Assembly (NCBI GenBank): GCA_963621575.1
Contig: CAVFEH010000003.1
Location: 81,275-145,274, forward strand
DNA length: 64,000 nucleotides
Source: UBA1724 sp963621575
GTDB lineage: Bacteria > Verrucomicrobiota > Lentisphaeria > Oligosphaerales > Oligosphaeraceae
Direction of reading: 5' to 3'
Below are positions 56,973 through 64,000 of the stretch, in pieces. Each line of letters starts with the position of its first letter. Positions within the stretch are counted from its first letter, which is position 1. Position numbers and translations under genes: made by a program. The notes beneath the pieces were generated by a model that was given only the letters and a program-made list of their open reading frames with translations, was not told the DNA's origin and made no database searches.

Positions 56973-58217
56973 ATGGATTCCCCTATTCTCCTGGCGCCCG
57001 CCGGCAATCACGAGTGCCTTGCCGCCGCATTGAAGAACGGCGCGGACGCCGTCTATTTTGGCGTGGGAAAATGGAATATGCGTTGCCGCGCCAACAGCAA
57101 TTTCGCCCGGGAGGAGCTCCCGGAGGTGGTTGCACGTTGCCATGAAGCGGGCGCCAAGGCGTGGTTGACGGCAAATGTCATTGCGTATGACCAGGAACTC
57201 CCGGAATTCCAGGGGTTGCTGGAGTCCGCCAAGGACGCGGGCGTGGATGCCGTCATCGCCGCGGATCCGGCGGTCCTGCGGCGCGCCCGCGCCCTGGGAA
57301 TCCCCTGTCATCTCTCTGTCCAGGCGAATCTCTCCAATTGGGAGGCCGCCGCCTTCTACGCCCCCTACGTGGATACCGTGGTGGCCGCACGGGAACTCTC
57401 TCTGGAACAGCTCCGGGAGCTTCACGAGAACATCGTTTCCCGTCAAATCAAGGGCCCCGGCGGCGGGCTTTTGCGCCTGGAGGCCTTCGTCCATGGCGCA
57501 CTCTGCATCGGGCTTTCCGGACGCTGCGGCATGAGTCTCTGCGAATACGGTGCCAGCAGCAATCGCGGCAGTTGCTATCAGCCCTGTCGACGAGAATACT
57601 TGGTTCGGGATGCGGAGACTGGCATGGAGTTCCGATTGGAGAACCGCTATATCATGTCTCCCAAGGATTTGTGCACCATCGCGGGACTGCCTCGCCTGCT
57701 GGAGGCGGGGGTCTCGGTGCTGAAGATCGAGGGCCGTGGACGTAGCGCGGACTACGTGGCTGTGGTGACCCGCTGTTACCGTGAGGCGCTGGATTCCTGG
57801 CTGGCGGGCCGGACTCCCGGTGAAGGACAGCTTCGCCGTTGGCGAGAGGCCCTTGGCGGTGTTTTCAACCGGCAGTTCTGGGAGGGCGGATACTACTACG
57901 GCGAACAGGGTGATGTCTGGGCAGGAGACCGGGATAGCCAGGCCACCATCCGGAAAACCTTCTTGGGAGTGATTACACATTACTATGCACATCCCCGTGT
58001 GGCGGAGGTCCTGCTGCAGAGCGGCAATCTCCAGAAGGGACAGCGGATCCTGGTGACCGGCCCCACCACAGGCGCAGTGGAGGCCGTGGTGGAGGAACTC
58101 CAGAGCCAGGGAAACCCCATCCCATTCGCTGGCGTGGGAAGCCAGCCAACCTTCCCTTGCCAGGAGAAGCTCCGTCCCGGAGACAAGGTGTTCTCCTTGA
58201 CCTCCAGAAAACCGTAG
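56973..58217 (+). CDS. Peptidase U32 family protein (TrhP-like tRNA hydroxylation enzyme)
   Basis: 414 residues, the length of TrhP (YegQ). Motifs: LLAPAGNHECLAAALKNGADAVYFGV, HLSVQANLSNWEAAAFY, VVAARELSLEQLRELH, FVHGALCIGLSGRC, NRGSCYQPCRREY (four-cysteine cluster) and YIMSPKDLCTI, SVLKIEGRGRS. TrhP-type enzymes hydroxylate uridine 34 of tRNA using prephenate. The placement directly before a tryptophan synthase gene, sharing the chorismate/prephenate branch, is noteworthy. Confidence 0.85.
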   Translation: MDSPILLAPAGNHECLAAALKNGADAVYFGVGKWNMRCRANSNFAREELPEVVARCHEAGAKAWLTANVIAYDQELPEFQGLLESAKDAGVDAVIAADPAVLRRARALGIPCHLSVQANLSNWEAAAFYAPYVDTVVAARELSLEQLRELHENIVSRQIKGPGGGLLRLEAFVHGALCIGLSGRCGMSLCEYGASSNRGSCYQPCRREYLVRDAETGMEFRLENRYIMSPKDLCTIAGLPRLLEAGVSVLKIEGRGRSADYVAVVTRCYREALDSWLAGRTPGEGQLRRWREALGGVFNRQFWEGGYYYGEQGDVWAGDRDSQATIRKTFLGVITHYYAHPRVAEVLLQSGNLQKGQRILVTGPTTGAVEAVVEELQSQGNPIPFAGVGSQPTFPCQEKLRPGDKVFSLTSRKP

Positions 58218-58264
58218 GGGGAGGGCGCCTGCCCGTCGGCTTTTCAAAAAGTTGACGGCGGCAA

Positions 58265-58293
58265 TTGGCAATGCGGAGAAGGGGCGTTATCTT
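58265..58293 (+). promoter_or_regulatory. Promoter of the trp leader
   Basis: TTGGCA (58265-58270), a 17-base spacer and TATCTT (58288-58293) form a good sigma-70 type promoter 31 bp before the leader-peptide start. Confidence 0.6.
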
Positions 58294-58323
58294 AGGCGCC
58301 GTTTCCAGAACTTTTCCTCACGA

Positions 58324-58398
58324 ATGAAGAATCTCTCTTCCCATCTTGTGAACCTCAGCTGGTGGTGGTGGCGTAGCTCCGTCACGACCGGTCTCTGA
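58324..58398 (+). CDS. trpL: trp leader peptide with four consecutive tryptophan codons
   Basis: A 24-codon reading frame, ATG at 58324 and TGA at 58396-58398, contains TGG four times in a row at 58360-58371 (peptide MKNLSSHLVNLSWWWWRSSV and then TTGL). It precedes a terminator and an antiterminator, the classical arrangement of transcription attenuation that senses charged tRNA-Trp. The product is not a functional protein but a sensor of tryptophan supply. Confidence 0.88.
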   Translation: MKNLSSHLVNLSWWWWRSSVTTGL

Positions 58399-58541
58399 TG
58401 TTGTACAGGAATCACGGAAGAAAAAATCGTGAGTGTCGTGGCGGGTGAAATCGGATAGGGCCGATTCCCCGCCTTCTTCATATCAGAGAGCAAGCCGGAG
58501 TGACGGAGCAAGCGCAAGCAAGCCGTCGCCCCGGCTTTTTT
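58376..58541 (+). promoter_or_regulatory. Tryptophan attenuator (antiterminator and terminator)
   Basis: Bases 58376-58399 of the leader can pair with 58482-58509 in three blocks (GCTCCGTCAC with GTGACGGAGC, CCGG with CCGG, TCTCTGAT with ATCAGAGA). The downstream partner is also the left arm of a terminator hairpin: GCCGG 58494-58498 with CCGGC 58531-58535 and GACGG 58502-58506 with CCGTC 58523-58527, followed by TTTTTT. Two further hairpins lie between (58412-58432 and 58440-58473). A ribosome stalled at the Trp codons leaves the antiterminator arm (58388-58399) free; one that reaches the stop at 58398 covers it and permits the terminator. Confidence 0.82.
58494..58541 (+). terminator. Intrinsic terminator of the trp attenuator
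   Basis: GCCGG and CCGGC with GACGG and CCGTC, an internal loop, and a T6 tract (58536-58541). It lies 88 bp upstream of trpB2. Confidence 0.85.
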
Positions 58542-58628
58542 GTTTCCCCGCAGTCTCCAGTTTTTCCAGTTCTTCCTTGCGTTATCCATAATCCCGCAAA
58601 TCCCCGCAGTGGGAAGGAGTCCACAGTC

Positions 58629-59990
58629 ATGTCCCAGGAAATCCCCTACAAGACCTTTCTTCAGGAAGACGAGATGCCCCGCGCCTGGTACAACCTCCGG
58701 GCCCTTATGCCCGGCAAGTGCGCGCCGTTGCGGAATCCCGCCACCCGTCAGCCCATGACCCTTGAGGATCTCTCCCACGTCTTCTGCGAAGAGCTGGCCA
58801 AGCAGGAGCTGGACGAGGAGCACGAATACATCCCCATCCCCCAGCCCGTCCTGGACTTCTACCGGATGTTCCGTCCCTCGCCGCTGGTCCGGGCGTACTG
58901 TCTGGAGAAGGCCCTGGACACCCCCGCGCACATCTACTACAAGTTCGAGGGCAACAACACCTCCGGCAGCCACAAGCTGAACTCCGCCGTGCCACAGGCC
59001 TACTATGCCAAGCAGCAGGGCCTCAAGGGCGTCACGACCGAGACCGGCGCCGGGCAGTGGGGCACCGCGCTGGCCATGGCCTGTGCGTTCTTCAAGCTGG
59101 ACTGCCATGTTTTCATGGTGAAGTGCTCCTATGAGCAGAAGCCCCATCGCCGGGAGGTCATGCGCACCTACGGCGCCGATGTGACTCCGTCACCCTCAAC
59201 CACCACCGAGGTGGGACGCCGGATTCTCGCGGAGAACCCCGACACCACCGGCAGCCTGGGCTGCGCCATCTCCGAGGCCGTGGAGCGTGCCGTCACCAAT
59301 CCCGGATACCGCTATGTGCTGGGGTCCGTGTTGAATCAGGTGCTCCTCCATCAGACCATCATTGGACAGGAGGCCAAGACCGCCTTGGAGAAGTACGACG
59401 TGGTTCCTGATGTGGTTGTGGGCTGTGCCGGCGGCGGCTCCAATCTTGGCGGTTTGATCTCACCCTTCGTGGCGGATCGTTTCCGCGGAAAGAACCAAAC
59501 CCGCTTCGTGGCCGTGGAGCCCGTGGCATGCCCCTCCCTGACCCGCGGCAAATACGCCTACGACTTCTGCGATACCGGACGAGTCTGCCCCCTGGCGAAG
59601 ATGTATACCCTGGGCTCCTCCTACATGCCCGCCGCCATCCATGCCGGCGGTCTGCGCTACCATGGCATGAGCACGATGCTCTCCGAACTCCATGAGCAGG
59701 GAATCCTGGAGGCGCGGTCCGTGAAACAGAGCGACGTCTTCGAGGCGGCGCGGTATTTCGCGCGCACCGAGGGAATCCTCCCCGCTCCCGAAAGCGGACA
59801 CGCCATCTACGGCGCCATCCAGGAGGCCCTCCGTTGCAAGAAGGAAGGGAGGGCCGAGAACCTCCTCTTTGGTCTCAGCGGCACCGGATACTTCGACATG
59901 GTCGCTTACGGAAAGTTCAACGACGGCACTCTCGAGGACTACATCCCTTCCGACGAGGAAATCCAAAAGGCCCTGGCGAAACTGCCCTGA
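58629..59990 (+). CDS. trpB: Tryptophan synthase beta chain 2 (TrpB2)
   Basis: A 453-residue PLP enzyme that makes tryptophan from indole and serine. EGNNTSGSHKLNSA carries the PLP lysine, ETGAGQWGTALAMAC the indole-channel region, CAGGGSNLGG the phosphate-binding loop, and GILPAPESGHAIYG the C-terminal signature. Its length and N-terminus (YNLRALMP) are those of the TrpB2 subgroup rather than of TrpB1. No trpA lies next to it in the window, fitting TrpB2's use as a stand-alone indole-salvaging enzyme. It is controlled by the attenuator upstream. Confidence 0.92.
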   Translation: MSQEIPYKTFLQEDEMPRAWYNLRALMPGKCAPLRNPATRQPMTLEDLSHVFCEELAKQELDEEHEYIPIPQPVLDFYRMFRPSPLVRAYCLEKALDTPAHIYYKFEGNNTSGSHKLNSAVPQAYYAKQQGLKGVTTETGAGQWGTALAMACAFFKLDCHVFMVKCSYEQKPHRREVMRTYGADVTPSPSTTTEVGRRILAENPDTTGSLGCAISEAVERAVTNPGYRYVLGSVLNQVLLHQTIIGQEAKTALEKYDVVPDVVVGCAGGGSNLGGLISPFVADRFRGKNQTRFVAVEPVACPSLTRGKYAYDFCDTGRVCPLAKMYTLGSSYMPAAIHAGGLRYHGMSTMLSELHEQGILEARSVKQSDVFEAARYFARTEGILPAPESGHAIYGAIQEALRCKKEGRAENLLFGLSGTGYFDMVAYGKFNDGTLEDYIPSDEEIQKALAKLP

Positions 59991-60008
59991 CCACGGATGA
60001 TGCGACAA

Positions 60009-60045
60009 AAGGACGGGGGGGGCTGCCGCCCCCGTCCTTCTTCCC
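60009..60045 (+). terminator. Terminator after trpB2
   Basis: AAGGACGGGGG (60009-60019) and CCCCCGTCCTT (60029-60039) form a strong stem around GGGCTGCCG, followed by CTTCCCAGTTT. A similar GGACGGAGGGCTGCCGCC segment lies after the DUF4230 gene near 56807. Confidence 0.75.
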
Positions 60046-60061
60046 AGTTTCCTCCGGCGCG

Positions 60062-60081
60062 GGGTTCCGCCCGCGGAACCC
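60062..60081. repeat. Intergenic palindrome GGGTTCCG/CGGAACCC
   Basis: A 20-bp inverted repeat (GGGTTCCG, spacer, CGGAACCC) 17 bp beyond the trpB2 terminator, resembling the element at 11195-11223. Confidence 0.5.
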
Positions 60082-60185
60082 TGGCCAAACATCCCCTTCC
60101 TTCCTTTTCTTTTCAATGCTATGTTACTGCACGGCGCCAGACGGCGCGGTGCAGTGCAACCGGGCGGTCCCACGAGGAGGCAACG

Positions 60186-61295
60186 ATGGAACGAAACGAT
60201 TGGATTCGTGAGGAGATTCGCTCCTGGCAGAGTGCCGGGGTGATTGACGAGGGGTTGCGGGACACCCTGTTGTCCCGGTATCCGGAAAAAGCGCCTGTGG
60301 ACCATTCTTCCTGGGGGATGGTGGTCTTCAGTGCCCTTGGGAGCCTGATGGTCGGCCTGGGCATTGTTGCGCTCTTTGCGGCCAATTGGCTGAAGATGTG
60401 CCGCGGGTTCCGGGCGGGGGTCTCCGTGGTTCCCCTAGCGGTCTGCGGAATCCTGGCGGTGGTGGCGGTCTGTCGCGGATGGCGCCACCGGGGGTTCTGG
60501 GAGAGCCTTGGATGTGGCTGGATGATCGCCCTGGTGGCGGCGGTGTCGTTGATCCTGCAGACCTATAACATCGGCGGCGAGGTCCATGCCGTGGTTTTGC
60601 TTCTGGCCTTCCTTAGCCTGACGATTGTTTGGTACACTCGTTCAGTGCTTTCCATGGCAATGTGGATGCTTTACCCGGTCGTCTGGGCCTGTTGCGCTGC
60701 AGACGAATGGTCGGATTTCCGGCGGGGGGCGGTGACCCTGGGACTGCTGGCCTGCTCACTGCCCGCGTTTCTGCAGTTCCTTCGCAGGGAGAAGTGCTCC
60801 CTGGAGGAGAAGGGGGGATTCCTCTTTACGGCCATCGGATATGCTTTCACCCTGGGGTTTGCCTTCCAGGTTCTGGTGGGGTTGGGATATCACGATTACT
60901 CCTGGAGTGTGCTCGTGCTCTGTTTCTGGCTTGCCGCCTTTGTCGTGGGAGTGGTTGGCTGGAAGTGCCGCTTCCATTATTGGATCGGCATGGCGCTGGT
61001 TCAATTCACCTTCTTCGCTTTGGCGACGGTCGTCGATGAAGACCCCATGTTCTTGATTGTCCCCTCTTTCTTGGGCGCCCTGGCAATGCTCGTGGCGGCC
61101 GTCCGCAGCAAGACTGCGTGGTTGCTGAATCTGGGGTTGGTCTTGGCCGTCTGGCTGATTTGCGGAAAATTCCTGGGGAGCGAGCTGGGATTCATCGCCA
61201 AAGGACTGATCCTGCTGGCCGCAGGGAGCGCACTCATCACTGTCAATGTCTTCTTCCACCGCTATCGCAACCACGGGAGGAACAACCATGAGTAG
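60186..61295 (+). CDS. DUF2157 family membrane protein
   Basis: 369 residues starting at an ATG with GAGGAGG just upstream. The N-terminal 50 residues (IREEIRSWQSAGVIDEGLRDTLLSRY) form the soluble DUF2157 region, followed by about ten transmembrane helices. Genes of this type commonly sit next to GDYXXLXY proteins, as here. The function is unknown; membrane-protein or stress roles are only proposed. Confidence 0.8.
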   Translation: MERNDWIREEIRSWQSAGVIDEGLRDTLLSRYPEKAPVDHSSWGMVVFSALGSLMVGLGIVALFAANWLKMCRGFRAGVSVVPLAVCGILAVVAVCRGWRHRGFWESLGCGWMIALVAAVSLILQTYNIGGEVHAVVLLLAFLSLTIVWYTRSVLSMAMWMLYPVVWACCAADEWSDFRRGAVTLGLLACSLPAFLQFLRREKCSLEEKGGFLFTAIGYAFTLGFAFQVLVGLGYHDYSWSVLVLCFWLAAFVVGVVGWKCRFHYWIGMALVQFTFFALATVVDEDPMFLIVPSFLGALAMLVAAVRSKTAWLLNLGLVLAVWLICGKFLGSELGFIAKGLILLAAGSALITVNVFFHRYRNHGRNNHE

Positions 61296-61986
61296 CAAAT
61301 CGAAATCCCTTCTCTGGCTGGGTGTTTTACTGCTGCTTCAGTTGTTGGCCCTGGCGGCATTTCTCGGACAATACGAGCTGGTGGTCCACCGGGGAACGGA
61401 AGTGCGGCTTCCCTGCACGGGCGTGGATCCCTACGATCCCTTCCGAGGACGATATGTACGGACACGCACCACGCTCAAGTACGCCCTGAAGGATGGTGCG
61501 GAGCGCCAGTTCGTCCGGGAGCATTCGGGCAAGACCATCTTCGTCCGCCTTGCGGAGAATCCCGAGACGCCGGGAGTCTTCCAAGGCGTGGAGATGGCGG
61601 AACAGCCTGGTGCCGATGGCATCTGGATGAAGGTGAAAGTGGCTTACTGGTGCGCCATGTTCTGGGACGACAAGGAGCTCCTGGTGGGCGAGGATGGCGT
61701 GCCGGTCGTGGAAGGCACGACGGGTGTCTCCAAGAACGCCAATGTGGATTTGAGTCTTCCCCCGCAACAGCTCTTCCTCAACGAACAAATCGCCTTCCGC
61801 GCGGAAGAAATCCTGGCAAAGGCCCGGGAGAACGCAGTCGCCGTCTACCGCGTCCGGAAGTGCCGCGCTGTCCTCATGGATATCGAGGTGGATGGGAAGT
61901 CCATTCGGCTGCGCGCCGCAGAGGATCCGGATGCCGCAAGAAAGGCCAGGGAAAACCTGGATGCCCCAACACACATAACGAAATAG
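61288..61986 (+). CDS. GDYXXLXY domain protein
   Basis: 232 residues with an N-terminal membrane helix (LLWLGVLLLLQLLALAAFLG). The GDYxxLxY motif region reads DPFRGRYVRTRTTLKY, a variation in which Arg replaces the first Asp. Start at 61288 is supported by GGGAGG seven bases upstream; it overlaps the DUF2157 gene by eight bases, so the pair is translationally coupled. Function unknown. Confidence 0.75.
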   Translation: MSSKSKSLLWLGVLLLLQLLALAAFLGQYELVVHRGTEVRLPCTGVDPYDPFRGRYVRTRTTLKYALKDGAERQFVREHSGKTIFVRLAENPETPGVFQGVEMAEQPGADGIWMKVKVAYWCAMFWDDKELLVGEDGVPVVEGTTGVSKNANVDLSLPPQQLFLNEQIAFRAEEILAKARENAVAVYRVRKCRAVLMDIEVDGKSIRLRAAEDPDAARKARENLDAPTHITK

Positions 61987-62017
61987 CCCATCTTTACGGA
62001 CAAATTGCCTGGATTTT

Positions 62018-62111
62018 GCAAATTGACATTTGAAATGCTCGTACAGGCGTTTCCGTAGAAAAAGTGCAAATTGACATCAGAAATGCTCGTACAGGCGTTT
62101 CCGTAGAAAAA
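62018..62111. repeat. Two tandem 48-bp direct repeats abutting the insertion sequence
   Basis: Units starting at 62018 and 62066 share GCAAATTGACAT..GAAATGCTCGTACAGGCGTTTCCGTAGAAAAA with one three-base difference and a two-base (GT) joiner. The second unit ends exactly where the insertion sequence begins. On the minus strand the repeat is an open frame encoding FFYGNACTSIS twice. Confidence 0.85.
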
Positions 62112-62161
62112 CCTAAAAATCGGATAAAGCAATCACGCTAGACAAAAAAAGTGGCTCTTGG

Positions 62162-62196
62162 GGCATGTTTTCTTTGAAAAACATGCCTTTGTTCTT
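62162..62196 (+). terminator. Shielding terminator at the left end of the IS
   Basis: A 10-bp perfect stem (62162-62171 with 62177-62186) and loop CTTTG, followed by a T-rich run. It would stop outside transcripts from entering the transposase. Confidence 0.75.
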
Positions 62197-62223
62197 TGCA
62201 ATGTTTCGTGGAAGTATTATATT
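62195..62223 (+). promoter_or_regulatory. Transposase promoter
   Basis: TTTGCA (62195-62200), a 17-base spacer and TATATT (62218-62223), about 33 bp before the transposase ATG with an AAAGGAGG ribosome-binding site between. Confidence 0.6.
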
Positions 62224-62255
62224 TAATACATCCACAATTCAAAGGAGGATCTACC

Positions 62256-63974
62256 ATGCCTAGACCAAGAACCGGGAAAAACCATGTCGGAGAACGCCGC
62301 GAGCGTCGCAAAAATGGGGATGTCTATGTTTACGAGCGGACGACCGCATACGATCCAAAGACGAAGAAGACCGTGACTGTCAGCGAGAGACTGAAGGGCA
62401 AGATCAAGGCTGGCACGGAGGAGATCGTGCCGACGCGTCCCAAGCGCAAGAAGGGAGAGACGGCGGCGACGGAAGCGGCAACGCGCAAGCACACGGGAAC
62501 GACCGACATCCTGCAGTGGGCAGGAAGTTCCTCGGGCATTGACGAAGCCGCAAGAGGGTCGCTTGAGCGGGGCGATGCCGACAAGGCCATCTCGCTTGCA
62601 CGGTATTTAGTCGCAACCAGCGGGGAAAGCCTTACCCGCCTGGAATCATGGCAGGTCATGCACGACCTGCCTTATGCGGAGGGCATCAGCGAGGATGTCT
62701 ACGGTGACCTCTTCGAAAGGCTGGGGCGGAACGAAGGCGGCATGCAGATGTACTTCACTGCCCGCGCGCAGACACTCTCCACTTGTCCTGTCGTTGCCTT
62801 CGACTCCACGACGATATCAACATACTCTGAAGGGCAAACGGAGGCAAGGCAGGGCTTCAACAAGGACCATGACGGGCTGGACACCATCAAGTTGCTGACC
62901 CTGTACTCCGTGCGCGACCGGGAACCCATCGCCTTCGCCAAACAGCCGGGAAACGTGCCGGATGTAATCTCCATTGAGAACGCATTATCCCAGTTGAAAT
63001 GCCTGGGTGTCACCCGTCCGACAATCGTGACGGACAACGGATATTACAGCCAGGAGAACATGACGCAGTTTGTCCGCAGGAACATGAAGTTCCTCATGTT
63101 GGCAGATCCGGAAGTGAAGTGGATCCGACAGTGCGTGGACTGCCTGGCGCCAGCCTTGGACACCATGTCCTCTGTCTGCCCGTTTGACGTCTCCGTGCAC
63201 GGGGCGTCGATGACAATCGAGCATGACTTTCCATTTGTTCGGCAGAGAAGCCGCGGGGGGATCGCCGCCGGAGAGGAGGAGACGATCACCAGGAGGGTCC
63301 AGGTGCACGTGTTCCATTCCTTTGCCCAGGCGACAAAACGAAGGCAGGCGTTCGAAAGTTCGCTTCTGGAGCTGAAGAGGCAGCTCGAGGAAGGGCAGAC
63401 GGAGTTCTCGGAGGCCGCCCGGCAGAGAATCAGGAAGTATCTCATCTTAGAGAAGAGGGGCCGCGTGGGGCGGATGAAGGTCTCCTTCCAGGAGAAGGCC
63501 CTGGCGGAGAAGGTCAAATACTTTGGATACTTCGCCCTTGTGGGCAACCAGCCAATGGAGACCTTCGAGGCCTTGGAGAACTATCGGCAGCGGGAGAAGA
63601 TAGAGGAAGCCTTCGCCGACCAGAAGGGCATGCTGGGCGGACGGCGGCCGCGCGTCTGGCATCCCGACAGCCTGAAGGGGCGGCTCTTCGTGCAGTTCCT
63701 GGCGCTTGGATACACTTGCTTCCTCAGGAAGCGCCTGAAGGACCTTCGAGACGGGCTTGCCAGGGATGCGGATAGCCTCACGAAGGAACAGTTCGAACAG
63801 GAGAAGAAACTGGCACGGTGGCTGGATGGGCACTCCCTGGCGCAGATCATGGACTGGTTCGACTGCATCGAGACCACGACCGTTCACACCCGTGCGGGGG
63901 AGATGCGGTGGTCCACAGAGTCAGTGGCAAGAGACCGCATGCTCCTGCAACGACTCGGAGTCATCGACGAATAG
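62256..63974 (+). CDS. IS1634-like (IS4 group) transposase
   Basis: 572 residues, a DDE transposase. The N-terminus is Lys/Arg rich (GKNHVGERRERRKNGDVYVYERT). The catalytic residues are visible in VVAFDSTTIS (first Asp), IVTDNGYYS (second Asp) and the Y-(2)-R-(3)-E region YRQREKIEEAFADQK. The frame is intact and the ribosome-binding site excellent, so it is probably active. Its stop overlaps the right inverted repeat. Confidence 0.92.
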   Translation: MPRPRTGKNHVGERRERRKNGDVYVYERTTAYDPKTKKTVTVSERLKGKIKAGTEEIVPTRPKRKKGETAATEAATRKHTGTTDILQWAGSSSGIDEAARGSLERGDADKAISLARYLVATSGESLTRLESWQVMHDLPYAEGISEDVYGDLFERLGRNEGGMQMYFTARAQTLSTCPVVAFDSTTISTYSEGQTEARQGFNKDHDGLDTIKLLTLYSVRDREPIAFAKQPGNVPDVISIENALSQLKCLGVTRPTIVTDNGYYSQENMTQFVRRNMKFLMLADPEVKWIRQCVDCLAPALDTMSSVCPFDVSVHGASMTIEHDFPFVRQRSRGGIAAGEEETITRRVQVHVFHSFAQATKRRQAFESSLLELKRQLEEGQTEFSEAARQRIRKYLILEKRGRVGRMKVSFQEKALAEKVKYFGYFALVGNQPMETFEALENYRQREKIEEAFADQKGMLGGRRPRVWHPDSLKGRLFVQFLALGYTCFLRKRLKDLRDGLARDADSLTKEQFEQEKKLARWLDGHSLAQIMDWFDCIETTTVHTRAGEMRWSTESVARDRMLLQRLGVIDE

Positions 63975-64000
63975 TGTGCGCCTTAGCCGACTTTTAGGAT

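Larger units (their letters stand above)
62112..63998 (+). mobile_element. IS1634-like insertion sequence, complete
   Basis: Terminal inverted repeats at 62112-62136 (CCTAAAAATCGG...) and 63974-63998 match at 19 of 25 positions and enclose one transposase gene, total 1887 bp. A perfect hairpin at 62162-62186 (GGCATGTTTT / AAAACATGCC) followed by TTTGTTCTTT lies before the transposase promoter. The target duplication cannot be judged because only two bases follow the right end. Confidence 0.85.

Noticed and set aside
58324..58628. T-box or TRAP-type control of trpB2
   Set aside because: There is no T-box specifier/antiterminator consensus and no array of GAG/TAG triplets; the four Trp codons explain the region better.
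62018..62111. CRISPR-like repeats
   Set aside because: Only two copies, with an almost identical interior and a strict 48-bp period; there are no unique spacers and no cas genes.

Overview
The window is a GC-rich stretch of a chromosome from a Gram-negative-type bacterium. The content suggests the Planctomycetes-Verrucomicrobia-Chlamydiae (PVC) superphylum, most likely a gut-associated Lentisphaerae/Kiritimatiellae-type organism. The reasons are cytoplasmic glycosidases of the GH106, GH2 and GH36 type, a Hanks-type kinase and an FHA protein, a sigma-54 activator, Sel1, DUF481 and TMTC-type proteins, a GreA-containing giant fusion, and long secreted cadherin-like proteins. The phylum is an inference from gene families; there is no rRNA gene to settle it.

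Bases 1-40937 are mostly coded on the minus strand. In order they hold: two nucleotide-sugar epimerases around proC and a sugar isomerase; on the plus strand a CYTH protein and a GH20-like protein; mraY-apbE-ftsH and an FHA protein; a carbohydrate cluster (CBM9-like, GH2, phosphatidylserine decarboxylase, GH106, a degenerate GH36-like protein); a GT39-type membrane protein and a kinase with a Cache-like sensor; rlmD, a degenerate SDR protein and panC/panB; a Sel1 protein, a U32 protein, a DUF481 barrel and a truncated TMTC-like protein; an RfaE2-nitroreductase fusion; a 705-residue protein ending in a GreA module; a lipoprotein; and a sigma-54 activator.

The coding strand switches at about 41 kb. 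Divergent from the sigma-54 activator lies a good -24/-12 promoter, followed by five secreted proteins (41388-53236): a small protein with a novel-looking C-terminal domain, a protein with duplicated dockerin-like calcium loops, a 1520-residue cadherin-like protein, an outer-membrane barrel, and a 1152-residue propeller/cadherin protein that ends in the same C-terminal domain as the first. I regard this as the best candidate for an undescribed system: a regulated cell-surface or adhesion module.

From 53264 onward are a GT2, an exonuclease, a Mur ligase, a DUF4230 protein, a TrhP-like U32 protein, and a trpB2 gene preceded by a complete transcription attenuator with a four-tryptophan leader peptide. 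DUF2157/GDYXXLXY membrane genes follow, then two 48-bp tandem repeats and a complete IS1634-like insertion sequence with its own promoter and shielding hairpin.
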